In this document: positions 7,635 to 15,226 of the stretch, piece after piece
How the letters are laid out: every line of letters begins with the position of its first letter
Position numbering within the stretch: position 1 is the first letter of the stretch
DNA from: Bradyrhizobium nitroreducens
GTDB taxonomy: Bacteria; Pseudomonadota; Alphaproteobacteria; Rhizobiales; Xanthobacteraceae
Direction of reading: 5' to 3'
DNA length: 64,000 nucleotides
Assembly: GCF_002776695.1 (NCBI RefSeq)
Contig: NZ_LFJC01000003.1
Location: 7,738,457-7,802,456 of the forward strand
Program-made: the position numbers and the translations under genes
Notes under the pieces: model-generated
What the model saw: only the letters and a program-made list of their open reading frames with translations
Databases searched by the model: none
What the model was told of the DNA's origin: nothing

Positions 7635-8129
7635 CTATTCGCCGAGGAAACGGACCATCAGTAATTCGTCGATATAGGTCTGACCGACCTTCAGGGCCCT
7701 AGGCTCGGTGGCGTACGCCTGGAAGCCGAGACGGCGATAGAAACGGATGGCGCGTTCGTTCGTCGCGGCGACGGAGAGTTGGACTTGCTCGACCCGCCTC
7801 CCGGCATGGGCCAGGACGGTTTTCACAATGGCCTCGGCAAGGCCGCTCCCACGAAGGGCCTCGCGAACATACATCCCGCCCAAGATGCCTTTGTGGCTGA
7901 GCTGCGCGGCGCTGGACACGCCAAATCCAGCCATTCCTTCAAGCCGCCCCTCGACGAAGCCGCCGAACAGGCCACCGCGAACGATCTTCGCAGCAAAATC
8001 GGCCAGCGTCTCCTTGGCTTCCACCGCATGGACCGAGCCGAAGGCATCGGGATGAAGGCGAAGCCCCTCCAAGCGGATTTCCCGGAAGGCTTCTACGTCA
8101 CTTGGTTCGAGTTCCCTGACGGTCTGCAT
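7635..8129 (-). CDS. GNAT-family N-acetyltransferase
   Basis: 164-residue acetyl-CoA-dependent acetyltransferase. I take the ATG at 8129; a TTG at 8141 would add four residues. The acetyl-CoA loop is in the region GGMYVREALRGSGLAEAIV, a slightly divergent R/Q-x-x-G-x-G/A motif, and the C-terminal strand-helix NERAIRFYRRLGFQAY is the typical motif B end. The substrate cannot be deduced; small-molecule detoxification or protein N-acetylation are both possible. It lies just beyond the IS1595 relic and is transcribed towards it. A 350-bp stretch with no convincing gene separates it from the methyltransferase. Confidence 0.85.
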   Translation of the reverse strand: MQTVRELEPSDVEAFREIRLEGLRLHPDAFGSVHAVEAKETLADFAAKIVRGGLFGGFVEGRLEGMAGFGVSSAAQLSHKGILGGMYVREALRGSGLAEAIVKTVLAHAGRRVEQVQLSVAATNERAIRFYRRLGFQAYATEPRALKVGQTYIDELLMVRFLGE

Positions 8130-8141
8130 CAGCCTGTCCAA

Positions 8142-8494
8142 TCAATTCACCTGCCTGACCTCAACCACAAATTCGACGAATCTATTCATACTATATCTGG
8201 TGGCTACCTGACACATCTCAATAAGCCACTGACGATTGGGGCAAGCACAAGAGTGAACGGGAGATCATCCTACGTTTACACGCCAAAAAAGAAGATACGC
8301 CAAGCAGTTTGATCGTAATAGATGCAACACAGCCGCGCGTCAGCGTCGTGTACGAAATCCTTAGCCATATCCGAATACTGAAAGTTAAAAATTGATACTT
8401 AGACACTGCCCATTGTCGGCACAACGAGCGACGGCGAGGTCTGTCCGACCAACCAATGGCCGAAAACGCATCAGGCCGTTTGTGCTCCGATACT
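8142..8494. other. Gene-free, lower-GC spacer in the island
   Basis: No convincing gene. A 57-codon frame without a start runs 8225-8395 on the + strand (segments such as SSLIVIDATQPRVSVVYEIL) and looks like the end of a lost coding sequence, family unknown. Composition is clearly more AT-rich than the flanks, consistent with imported DNA. Confidence 0.4.
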
Positions 8495-9187
8495 TCATGG
8501 CTGGCCCGACTCGGCTTTCACCAGTGTGAACGCGACAAGAAGCGGAACATTAGCCCCGCGTTTGAATAGCTTTTCCGGCGCCGCTCCTTGAAAATCATGT
8601 GGCCGCCATTCCCGGCATTGATTGATCGCCAGGCCAACCTTTGCGGAAGCGTTGATGTAGTCGGAAAAGCGGTGCGGAAAGGTCGGCATCCGCACGATGT
8701 CGTCGCCCTCGCGGAAATGAGCGCTCACATTGCCGAGCGACAGGAACGGATGGATTTCGATAATCGCGATCTTGCCATTTGCGCGCAGAAGACGGCGCGC
8801 TTCCCGCAGCGGCGATATCAGGTTGCCGACATGCTCCAAAGCCAAGGAGAAGAGCACAAGATCGGCAACGCCATCGGCCAATGGCAGGGGATGCGACATA
8901 TCCTGCTGGAAAAGCGTGAATTCGGGATCGCGCGCGCGGGCTTGCTCCAGCATCCCCGGCGAAAGATCGGAACCGATCAGCTTTTCGGCACCGGCCTGCT
9001 TCAATCCAGCGAGATTCCGGCCGGTGCCGCACCCAAACTCAACGACGACCTTGCCACAGGCATCGTCGGACAGATGTTCGATAACCTGGGCCGCGCCGAA
9101 GACCATCGGATTGTCGTAAGCATCATAGAAGGAGGCCCAACGGTCATAGGCTTCCGTGACGGATAGAAAGATATGATCATCATTCAT
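8495..9187 (-). CDS. Class I SAM-dependent methyltransferase
   Basis: 230-residue Rossmann methyltransferase. Motif I VVVEFGCGTGRNL is at 47-59, the acidic second strand LIGSDLSPGMLEQAR follows, and motif IV is at about residue 110 (ADLVLFSLALEHV). The C-terminal half (IAIIEIHPFLSLGNVSAHF) resembles Methyltransf_11 small-molecule enzymes. Its start overlaps the stop of the CAT-like gene by 8 bp, so the two form a coupled two-gene operon on the minus strand, read CAT-like then methyltransferase. That pairing suggests joint modification of a small molecule such as an antibiotic, but this is only inference. Confidence 0.85.
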   Translation of the reverse strand: MNDDHIFLSVTEAYDRWASFYDAYDNPMVFGAAQVIEHLSDDACGKVVVEFGCGTGRNLAGLKQAGAEKLIGSDLSPGMLEQARARDPEFTLFQQDMSHPLPLADGVADLVLFSLALEHVGNLISPLREARRLLRANGKIAIIEIHPFLSLGNVSAHFREGDDIVRMPTFPHRFSDYINASAKVGLAINQCREWRPHDFQGAAPEKLFKRGANVPLLVAFTLVKAESGQP

Positions 9188-9806
9188 TTCTGTTTATCTC
9201 CGCTGCTTCGTTGAGCATTTCCTCAAGTTTCGATGCGAATTGCTGAATATGCAGACCATCAACAAGGCCGTGATGCGCCTGGACTGCGAGCGGAAACACA
9301 AGGGAATCTCCAGTCTTCTGGAAGCGTCCGACGGCGATGTTCGGGATGGAGCAGTCGGCCAAGCGCGCGATCGGGTGTTGAATGGATGTGAAATGCAGCC
9401 ACGGCAGGCAGGTCACGAAGAGATGGTCGCGATCTTCCATAGGGCTGAGGCGCAGGTGCTGCGCCTGTCGAGCCTCGGCGCCGTCAGCAAGATAGCGCTT
9501 CAGAAACGCGGAGAAGTCATCGTCGAACAGGAAGGTCGAGTAATTTAGGTTTCCGTTCATTCCATCGACCGGATACGACACCCGTAGCCGTTCGACCTGC
9601 CGCAGCCGGCCATCAAGGATGCGACGACGGAATGGCCCCAGCGCTAGGGAAGTGCGTGCGATGGCGTGAAGCATCACGGCAAAGGGCGGCACCTTCTTCG
9701 CCTTGGCTGTCGCTGCGAAGTCGCGGCATCGGCACTCCGTCGTGATATTGACGACGGGTAGGTCATAAGCTGCAAAGAAATCAAGATGATCTTGGCGGTT
9801 AAACAT
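9180..9806 (-). CDS. Chloramphenicol-acetyltransferase-like acyltransferase
   Basis: 208-residue protein of the CatA-type trimeric acetyltransferase family, starting at ATG 9806 (the frame extends upstream to 9836 without support). The catalytic HHGLVDG (HHxxxDG) motif is near residue 185, and the PWLHFTSIQHP block matches the conserved PWxSFTS region. NLNYSTFLFDDDFSAFL resembles the central CAT strand. Family members transfer acetyl from acetyl-CoA to chloramphenicol hydroxyls; many environmental relatives have no proven drug activity, so resistance should not be assumed. It is coupled to the downstream methyltransferase by an 8-bp overlap and is island cargo. Confidence 0.85.
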   Translation of the reverse strand: MFNRQDHLDFFAAYDLPVVNITTECRCRDFAATAKAKKVPPFAVMLHAIARTSLALGPFRRRILDGRLRQVERLRVSYPVDGMNGNLNYSTFLFDDDFSAFLKRYLADGAEARQAQHLRLSPMEDRDHLFVTCLPWLHFTSIQHPIARLADCSIPNIAVGRFQKTGDSLVFPLAVQAHHGLVDGLHIQQFASKLEEMLNEAAEINRNE

Positions 9807-10054
9807 ACTGCCTCCCTCCGCGAGAATCCGCCTCACTTTCGGGGCAAGTAGTTTTCCGGCTATGCCGTTCAGCTCCGCCAGAGCATCGTCTTAATAGCAT
9901 TTGAGAGATGCTCGCGTCAATGAAATGGCGATCTGCATGTCCGGGAACGAGTGCATGGACGTCGACGCGACGAACGTCCTACTTGCCTCTTGCGGCCCCA
10001 AAGCTCACCGGGTCCGTGGAGTTCATGACGAAGCATCTATCCGGTGTTGCGATA

Positions 10055-10306
10055 CTAAAGCCGCGCGATGGCGTGTGCATCTCCTTTGCGTTCCATCTCG
10101 AACGCCTGCTTCCCCTTTCCGGCCCAGAGCGCCAACGCTCTGTCGCGCTCGTCGCTTTTGAGCTTCTCCGCCATCCAGAGGAGCGCGCCGAGGATGGTGG
10201 CGCGGTCGTCGTTGGTGAGGTCGACGATTCGGGATTTGATGACGAGCCCGCCGAGTTCGATGAGGTGCCGCGTGCGCTTGCGGCGTTCGACCTGCCACGT
10301 CCGCAT
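10055..10306 (-). CDS. traD: Conjugal transfer protein TraD (small, Ti-type)
   Basis: About 83 residues from ATG 10306; the frame stays open further upstream but that part overlaps traC and lacks family resemblance. The core RKRTRHLIELGGLVIKSRI with later ILGALLWMAEKLK is the signature of rhizobial TraD, a small protein encoded beside the relaxase and needed for efficient conjugation, probably at the relaxosome. It follows traC with a 1-bp gap (TGA-C-ATG) and the two are divergent from traA across the oriT-like region, the classic Ti-type dtr arrangement. Its C terminus is somewhat longer than plasmid homologues. Confidence 0.85.
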   Translation of the reverse strand: MRTWQVERRKRTRHLIELGGLVIKSRIVDLTNDDRATILGALLWMAEKLKSDERDRALALWAGKGKQAFEMERKGDAHAIARL

Positions 10307-10307
10307 G

Positions 10308-10646
10308 TCATGCCGCGCCCATGTTGCCTGATGACGGTTGCGCGCCGCCCTGATGCGCCGGAGTGCTGACCGGGTCGCGTTCAGATGCCGGTGCAGATCG
10401 ACGTGCCCCTCCTTGAAAGAATGCTGCGCCCCGTCGCGCCCAGGCCTCCTTTCGTCCAGGGTCCTTAGTCTCGGCGAGCACGAGCAGGGCGCCTGCGAGT
10501 TCCTCCGCCGTGAGCGCGTCCGCGCCGGTGGCAATCACCAGATCGCCGAGCTGCTGCACCTTGCGGGTCTTGAGCTCTCGTGATTTGTCCTCAAGTGCCT
10601 TTAGCTCCGCATCATAGTCCCGTGGTTTGCGCATCGTCATCTCCAT
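10308..10646 (-). CDS. traC: Conjugal transfer protein TraC-like (relaxosome accessory)
   Basis: 112-residue basic protein. The N-terminal helix MRKPRDYDAELKALEDKSRE leads into LKTRKVQQLGDLVIATGA and TAEELAGALLVLAETKD, then the conserved GAAFFQGG; this is the TraC-like protein of rhizobial integrative elements. It probably binds near oriT to help TraA act. It is the first gene of the minus-strand traC-traD pair, and its start faces traA across 160 bp. The tail after FQGG is low-complexity and may be variable. ATG at 10634 (MRKPRD) is an alternative start four codons in. Confidence 0.78.
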   Translation of the reverse strand: MEMTMRKPRDYDAELKALEDKSRELKTRKVQQLGDLVIATGADALTAEELAGALLVLAETKDPGRKEAWARRGAAFFQGGARRSAPASERDPVSTPAHQGGAQPSSGNMGAA

Positions 10647-10749
10647 CAGCAGTCGATGGTGGGAAGATAGTTGAGCTTGTTCCGGATGGCTGTAATGTTG
10701 CTGAGACAGACTGAGATGGGCTCGTCGCTCCCGAGATTTTTTCGAGGGA

Positions 10750-10790
10750 GGGCGCGCTTATACGTCGTTCCGACGTGCGCTTCGCCGTGG
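10750..10790. other. Putative origin of transfer (oriT), Ti/RSF1010-like nic region
   Basis: Between divergent traC and traA. GGGCGCGCTTATACGTCG resembles the GGCGCAATTATACGTCGC nic region of Ti-type and RSF1010-like oriT sites. A perfect dyad ACGTCG-TTC-CGACGT occupies 10762-10776, flanked by GCGC on both sides. Position, dyad and motif together support oriT; the nick site itself is inferred. Confidence 0.75.
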
Positions 10791-10806
10791 TGATGTTCGG
10801 ATCGCG

Positions 10807-13776
10807 ATGGCGATCTATCATCTTCACGTCAAGGTCATCGGCCGCAGGGCCGGCTCCAGCGCGGTAGCGGCTGCTGCCTATCGCTCGGCCTCGCGGCTGC
10901 GCGATAACCGGATCGATCGTGTCCAGGACTTCTCCGGTAAACGCGGCGTTGTGCATTCTGAGGTTCTGCTGCCGGACGGGGCGCCCGAGATGTGGGGCGA
11001 CCGCGAGCGGCTGTGGAACGATGTCGAAGCCTCCGAACTGCGCAAGGACGCCCAGCTTGCCCGTGAGGTCGAGTTTGCCCTGCCGCGCGAGATGACCGAG
11101 GCGCAGGGGATCGCGCTCGCCCGTGACTTCGTCGAGGCGGAGTTCGTCGATCTCGGGATGGTCGCCGATCTCAATGTGCATTGGGACAGTGGCGAGGACG
11201 GCATGGCCAAACCCCATGCCCATGTCATGCTCACCATGCGTTCGGTTGACGAGGACGGCTTCGGTCCGAAGGTGCGGGAGTGGAACGCGACCGAGATGGT
11301 CGAGCGCTGGCGCGAACGCTGGGCGGCGCTCGCCAATGAGCGGCTGGCCGAACTCGACATCGACGCGCGCATCGATCATCGCAGCCTGGAAGCGCAGGGC
11401 ATCGAGCTCGAGCCGCAGAGCCAGATCGGCGCGCCCGCCCGGAGGATTGAAGCGGAAGGGATCGAGGCAGCCGATCGGGCAGAGCTGCACCGCGAGATCG
11501 CGCGCGGCAATGGCGCGCGGATCATCGCCGATCCGGCGCTGGCACTGGACGCCATCACCCACCAGCAATCGACCTTTACCCGGCGTGACATGGCGCGCTT
11601 CGCGCATCGCCATAGCGACGGTATCGAGCAGTTCAACGAGGTGATGGGCGCAATGGGCTGCGCGCCCGATCTTGTCGAGCTGGGCAAGGATAGACGCGGC
11701 GAGGCCCGCTTCGCCACGCGGCAGATGATCGAGGCCGAGCAGCGTCTACATAGGGCTGCCGCGTTGATGGCAGAGGGCGAGCGTCATGCGGTGAGGGATG
11801 GCGACAGGAAGGCGGCACTGGCGCGTGCCGAACAGCGGGGCCTCGTTCTGTCTGGCGAGCAGTCGGACGCGCTGGCGCACATCACCGGCACGCGCGATCT
11901 CGGCATCGTCGTCGGTTATGCCGGGACGGGGAAAAGCGCCATGCTGGGTGTTGCGCGCGAAGCCTGGGAGGCGGCGGGCCTGGAGGTGCGCGGCGTCGCC
12001 CTTTCCGGTATCGCGGCGGAGAATCTGGAGAGCGGATCGGGCATTGCGTCTCGCACCATCGCCAGCCTGGAACATGGCTGGGGACAGGGTCGGGATCTGC
12101 TCACCTCACGCGATGTTCTGGTGATCGACGAGGCTGGCATGGTCGGCACGCGCCAGCTGGAGCGCGTGCTCTCCCATGTCGCTGACGTTGGCGCCAAGGT
12201 GGTGCTGGTCGGCGATCCGCAGCAACTGCAATCGATCGAGGCGGGTGCGGCGTTCCGCTCGCTTGTTGAGCGTTATGGCGGTGCGGAGATCAGCGAGGTA
12301 CGCCGCCAGCGCGCGTACTGGCAGCGCGACGCCACGCGGGATCTGGCGTCCGGCCGGATCGGCGATGCCATTCAGGCTTATGACAGGGGTGGCATGGTCC
12401 ATGCAGCTCAGACGCGAGAACAGGCGCGGGACGAACTGATCGACCGCTGGGACCGTGACCGGCAGGTCGCACCAGACCGAAGCCGTATCATCCTCACTCA
12501 CACCAATGACGAGGTGCGCGCCCTCAACCAGGCCGCCCGCGAACGCATGCGGGAGGCAGGTGAACTCGGGGAGGAAGTGCGCGTCACCGTGGAGCGCGGC
12601 GCGCGTTCCTTTGCCCGCGGCGACCGTGTGATGTTCCTGCAGAATGAGCGCGGGCTGGGCGTGAAGAACGGCACGCTCGGCACCCTCGAGCAGGTCAGCG
12701 CGCAGTCCATGTCGGTGCGTACCGATGAGGGCCGATCCATCGCCTTTGATCTGAAGGACTACGATCGCATCGACCATGGCTATGCCGCCACCATCCACAA
12801 GGCGCAGGGCATGACGGTCGACCGCACCCATGTGCTGGCCACGCCCGGCCTGGATGCCCATTCCAGCTATGTCGCCCTCTCGCGCCACCGCGACGGCATG
12901 GAGCTGCACTATGGCCGCGACGACTTCGCGGATGGGGACAGGCTGGTGCGCACCTTGTCGCGTGACCGCGCCAAGGACATGGCGTCGGATTATGCGCGCT
13001 CCGATCCGGCGCAGGACTATGCCGAGCGCCGCGGCATCACCTTCCGCGAGCGTGTCGTCGAGATCGTCAAGACGATCGTGCCGGAACAGCTCCGCGAGCG
13101 CATCGGCGACATGATAGAGGCCGTGCGCTCACCCTCAGACGGCACACAGATGCCAGAGCGGGCAGCGCCGGACAGGAAGGTGGCGGAAGACCCGGAGGAC
13201 GCGTTGCGCAGCGCCCGCAGGCGGGCGCTTGTCCGCCACGCCCGCGCGTCCGCTGCCATCATCGAAGCCAAACAACAGGGCCTTGCGCCTTCCGTCGAGC
13301 AACGGCGCGAGCTCAGCGCGGCAAGGCGCGCATTCGATGAGGTGCGGCCCTACGGCTGGCAGGATGCGGAAGCCGCCTACAGCAAGGATAACAGCCTCGC
13401 GCGCGAAACAGGCTCCGGTAGTATCGGCCGCGCCGTTCGCGCCCTCCAGTTTGAAACGGAAATCCGCACCGGACGCGACGCCGGCTTTGGCACGGACCTC
13501 GGCCAGCGCGCCGATCGCTTTGTCGAGCGCTGGCAGAAGCTGGACCGACAGCGCCAGCACCAGTACGCGCAAGGCGACTATGCCGGCTACAAGACAACCC
13601 GCATTCAGATGGGCGACATGGCGCGGAGCCTGGAGCGCGATCCGCAACTGGAATCCATTCTTGCGGGCCGCAAGAAAGACCTCGGCATCGGGATCGAAAC
13701 AGGCAGCAGCCTCGGCCGGGAACTGGCCTTCACGCACGGCATCGACCTAGGCAGAGGCCGGAGCATCGGACTGTAG
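10807..13776 (+). CDS. traA: Ti-type conjugative relaxase-helicase TraA
   Basis: 989-residue bifunctional protein that nicks oriT and unwinds the transferred strand. The N-terminal MobA/MobL relaxase domain (about 1-230) has the probable catalytic Tyr25 in AAAYRSA and the metal-binding set His125 with KPHAHVM (His137, His139). The RecD-like helicase has Walker A GYAGTGKS at 370-377, Walker B LVIDEAGM at 438-445, VLVGDPQQLQ, and the late motifs GYAATIHKAQG and YVALSRH. The C-terminal 200 residues are charged and variable. Plasmid TraA is about 1100 residues, so this is a slightly short but apparently intact copy. The start is 17 bp after the oriT-like dyad. Confidence 0.95.
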   Translation: MAIYHLHVKVIGRRAGSSAVAAAAYRSASRLRDNRIDRVQDFSGKRGVVHSEVLLPDGAPEMWGDRERLWNDVEASELRKDAQLAREVEFALPREMTEAQGIALARDFVEAEFVDLGMVADLNVHWDSGEDGMAKPHAHVMLTMRSVDEDGFGPKVREWNATEMVERWRERWAALANERLAELDIDARIDHRSLEAQGIELEPQSQIGAPARRIEAEGIEAADRAELHREIARGNGARIIADPALALDAITHQQSTFTRRDMARFAHRHSDGIEQFNEVMGAMGCAPDLVELGKDRRGEARFATRQMIEAEQRLHRAAALMAEGERHAVRDGDRKAALARAEQRGLVLSGEQSDALAHITGTRDLGIVVGYAGTGKSAMLGVAREAWEAAGLEVRGVALSGIAAENLESGSGIASRTIASLEHGWGQGRDLLTSRDVLVIDEAGMVGTRQLERVLSHVADVGAKVVLVGDPQQLQSIEAGAAFRSLVERYGGAEISEVRRQRAYWQRDATRDLASGRIGDAIQAYDRGGMVHAAQTREQARDELIDRWDRDRQVAPDRSRIILTHTNDEVRALNQAARERMREAGELGEEVRVTVERGARSFARGDRVMFLQNERGLGVKNGTLGTLEQVSAQSMSVRTDEGRSIAFDLKDYDRIDHGYAATIHKAQGMTVDRTHVLATPGLDAHSSYVALSRHRDGMELHYGRDDFADGDRLVRTLSRDRAKDMASDYARSDPAQDYAERRGITFRERVVEIVKTIVPEQLRERIGDMIEAVRSPSDGTQMPERAAPDRKVAEDPEDALRSARRRALVRHARASAAIIEAKQQGLAPSVEQRRELSAARRAFDEVRPYGWQDAEAAYSKDNSLARETGSGSIGRAVRALQFETEIRTGRDAGFGTDLGQRADRFVERWQKLDRQRQHQYAQGDYAGYKTTRIQMGDMARSLERDPQLESILAGRKKDLGIGIETGSSLGRELAFTHGIDLGRGRSIGL

Positions 13777-13906
13777 AATCATCCTATTTTCCGCCGTTTG
13801 TACGCCGTAGCGTTAAGCCAGCTAAATGCCTCTTGCAAAACGATAAATCGTTGTTCTGTCTGGTCTCGGAAGCCGTCAGAAACAGCCGGTAGGAGGCAGC
13901 GCAGCC

Positions 13907-14149
13907 ATGCAGACACCAGAGCGTATCATCCGCCTTAAGACCGTGCTCGCTCGCACCGGCCTGTCCCGCTCCACCATCTACCGCAAGATCGCCGAGGGGA
14001 CCTTCCCCGCTCAGCTCAAGATCAGCACCAACGGCGCCGGCTGGCGGGAATCCGACATCAACCGGTGGGTCGCCCACCCCGTCGAGTGGCGTGCCGTCAA
14101 TGACAACGAAGACCCCGGCGGAAAGGCGGGCAACCATGACGCCGGCTGA
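13907..14149 (+). CDS. AlpA-family helix-turn-helix regulator / excisionase-like
   Basis: 80-residue MerR-like winged-helix protein. RIIRLKTVLARTGLSRSTIYRKI is the DNA-binding helix-turn-helix, followed by GTFPAQLKI and WRESDINRWV, the standard AlpA layout. AlpA proteins control excision or prophage and island genes; here it precedes the recombinase by about 1.1 kb and probably regulates the element. Its C terminus includes AVNDNEDPG, echoed in the next gene. A good Shine-Dalgarno (GGAGG) lies about 12 bp before the ATG. The end overlaps the next gene by 14 bp. Confidence 0.88.
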   Translation: MQTPERIIRLKTVLARTGLSRSTIYRKIAEGTFPAQLKISTNGAGWRESDINRWVAHPVEWRAVNDNEDPGGKAGNHDAG

Positions 14150-14366
14150 CCCGTCTGATCCCGAAAGGCATCCCGTCGCGGCCAACGATAACGGCGACGC
14201 GGACAACCCCAACCCCGAGGCGCTGCGCAAGGTCAACGATGTCGTCCTCCAACTTGCGCGCATCATCGGCCGCCGCATGGCGCGTGAGGATTTTGCCGCG
14301 CACATCGCCGCCGCCAATGACAACACGCCCAAATCCGGCGACGAGCCTGGCAGCGGGGACACGTAA
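14136..14366 (+). CDS. Small hypothetical protein with AANDN motifs
   Basis: 76-residue protein starting at ATG 14136, inside the end of the AlpA gene, implying coupling; an ATG at 14091 is possible but less likely. It has a disordered N-terminal half with VAANDNGD, a central amphipathic helix (LRKVNDVVLQLARIIGRRMAREDF), and a second AAANDNTP near the end. I recognise no named family, though proteins of this style recur on rhizobial mobile elements. The helix could dimerise or bind a partner. The ANDN repeats resemble the start of the alphaproteobacterial tmRNA degradation tag. Confidence 0.6.
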   Translation: MTPADPSDPERHPVAANDNGDADNPNPEALRKVNDVVLQLARIIGRRMAREDFAAHIAAANDNTPKSGDEPGSGDT

Positions 14367-14427
14367 TGCGCTCAAACGTCTTGACAATGTCTGGCATTTC
14401 GGCAGGGTGCGTTGAGGAGGCAGTCTC

Positions 14428-14718
14428 ATGGCCACACGCATCACCCGCACCGAAAAGCTCGATCTCCGCCTGACGGCGGAGGCTAAGCATACCCTGGCAG
14501 CCGCGGCGCAGGCGCAACGCCGCTCGCTAAGCGAGTTCGTGCTTGAAAGCGCGCTCGGCAGGGCCGAGGAAGCCCTTGCCGACCGTCGCGTTTTTCAGCT
14601 TCCGCCCGAGAAGTGGGAAGCTTTCATCGCGGCCCTAGACGCCCCGCCGCGCGATCTGCCGCGTCTGCGCAAGCTTCTGAACGAGCCCAGCGTCTTTTCG
14701 GGCGATAAGCGCGCGTGA
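14428..14718 (+). CDS. DUF1778 (TacA-like) antitoxin
   Basis: 96-residue ribbon-helix-helix protein. KLDLRLTAEAKHTLAAAAQAQRRSLSEFVLESAL at about 10-43 is the DUF1778 DNA-binding and dimerisation core; the C-terminal half, with RVFQLPPEKWEAFIAALDAPP, is the segment that wraps the toxin in TacA-type antitoxins. It is directly upstream of a GNAT toxin and overlaps it by 4 bp. Such antitoxins neutralise the acetyltransferase and repress their own promoter. GGAGG before the ATG gives a strong translation start, as expected for the antitoxin. Confidence 0.92.
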   Translation: MATRITRTEKLDLRLTAEAKHTLAAAAQAQRRSLSEFVLESALGRAEEALADRRVFQLPPEKWEAFIAALDAPPRDLPRLRKLLNEPSVFSGDKRA

Positions 14719-15209
14719 CGGGCTTTCGGATCGAAAAGCTGCATCGCCGTCATTCCGTCGAGACCTTCGATTGTGGTGAGGGAGCGCTGAACCGCTTTCT
14801 GGTTCGCTTTGCCCTTCCAAACCAGATGGCGAACGCCTCACAGACCTATGTTGGCCTCGCGGATGACGATTCCATCGTGGGCTTTCATACGCTCGTTGTC
14901 GGCGAGGTTGGCTATGAGGGCGCGCCGGAACGGCTGACCAAGGGATTGGCCCGGCATCCCGTACCGGTCATGCTGCTGGCCCGGCTTGGGGTCAGCGAGC
15001 AGTGGCAAGGCAAGAGGATTGGCGCGGGGCTGTTGCGCGACGCCATTCTGCGCACGCTGCAAGTGGCCGACATCGCCGGTGTCCGCGCGCTCGTGGTTCA
15101 CGCCAAGAACGACGCCGCGCGTTCATTTTACGAGCGGTTCGACTTCCAGCCGTCTCCCACTGATCCGCGGCATCTGTTCGCACTCATCAAGGATTTGAAG
15201 AACCTGTAG
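14715..15209 (+). CDS. GNAT-family toxin (TacT/AtaT-like)
   Basis: 164-residue acetyltransferase starting at GTG 14715, overlapping the antitoxin stop. It begins FRIEKLHRRHSVETFDCGEGALNRFL, the standard opening of tRNA-acetylating TacT-type toxins, which block translation by acetylating the amino group of charged tRNA. The acetyl-CoA loop is in VSEQWQGKRIGAGLL, and the C terminus has NDAARSFYERFDFQPSP with the catalytic-type Tyr. The module probably stabilises the integrative element by killing or arresting cells that lose it. Both partners appear intact. Confidence 0.92.
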   Translation: MTGFRIEKLHRRHSVETFDCGEGALNRFLVRFALPNQMANASQTYVGLADDDSIVGFHTLVVGEVGYEGAPERLTKGLARHPVPVMLLARLGVSEQWQGKRIGAGLLRDAILRTLQVADIAGVRALVVHAKNDAARSFYERFDFQPSPTDPRHLFALIKDLKNL

Positions 15210-15226
15210 ACAAGAAAGACACCGCC

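Noticed and set aside
14091..14135. Earlier ATG for the AANDN protein
   Set aside because: Would overlap the AlpA gene by 59 bp, while ATG 14136 gives a natural coupled start; kept only as an alternative.
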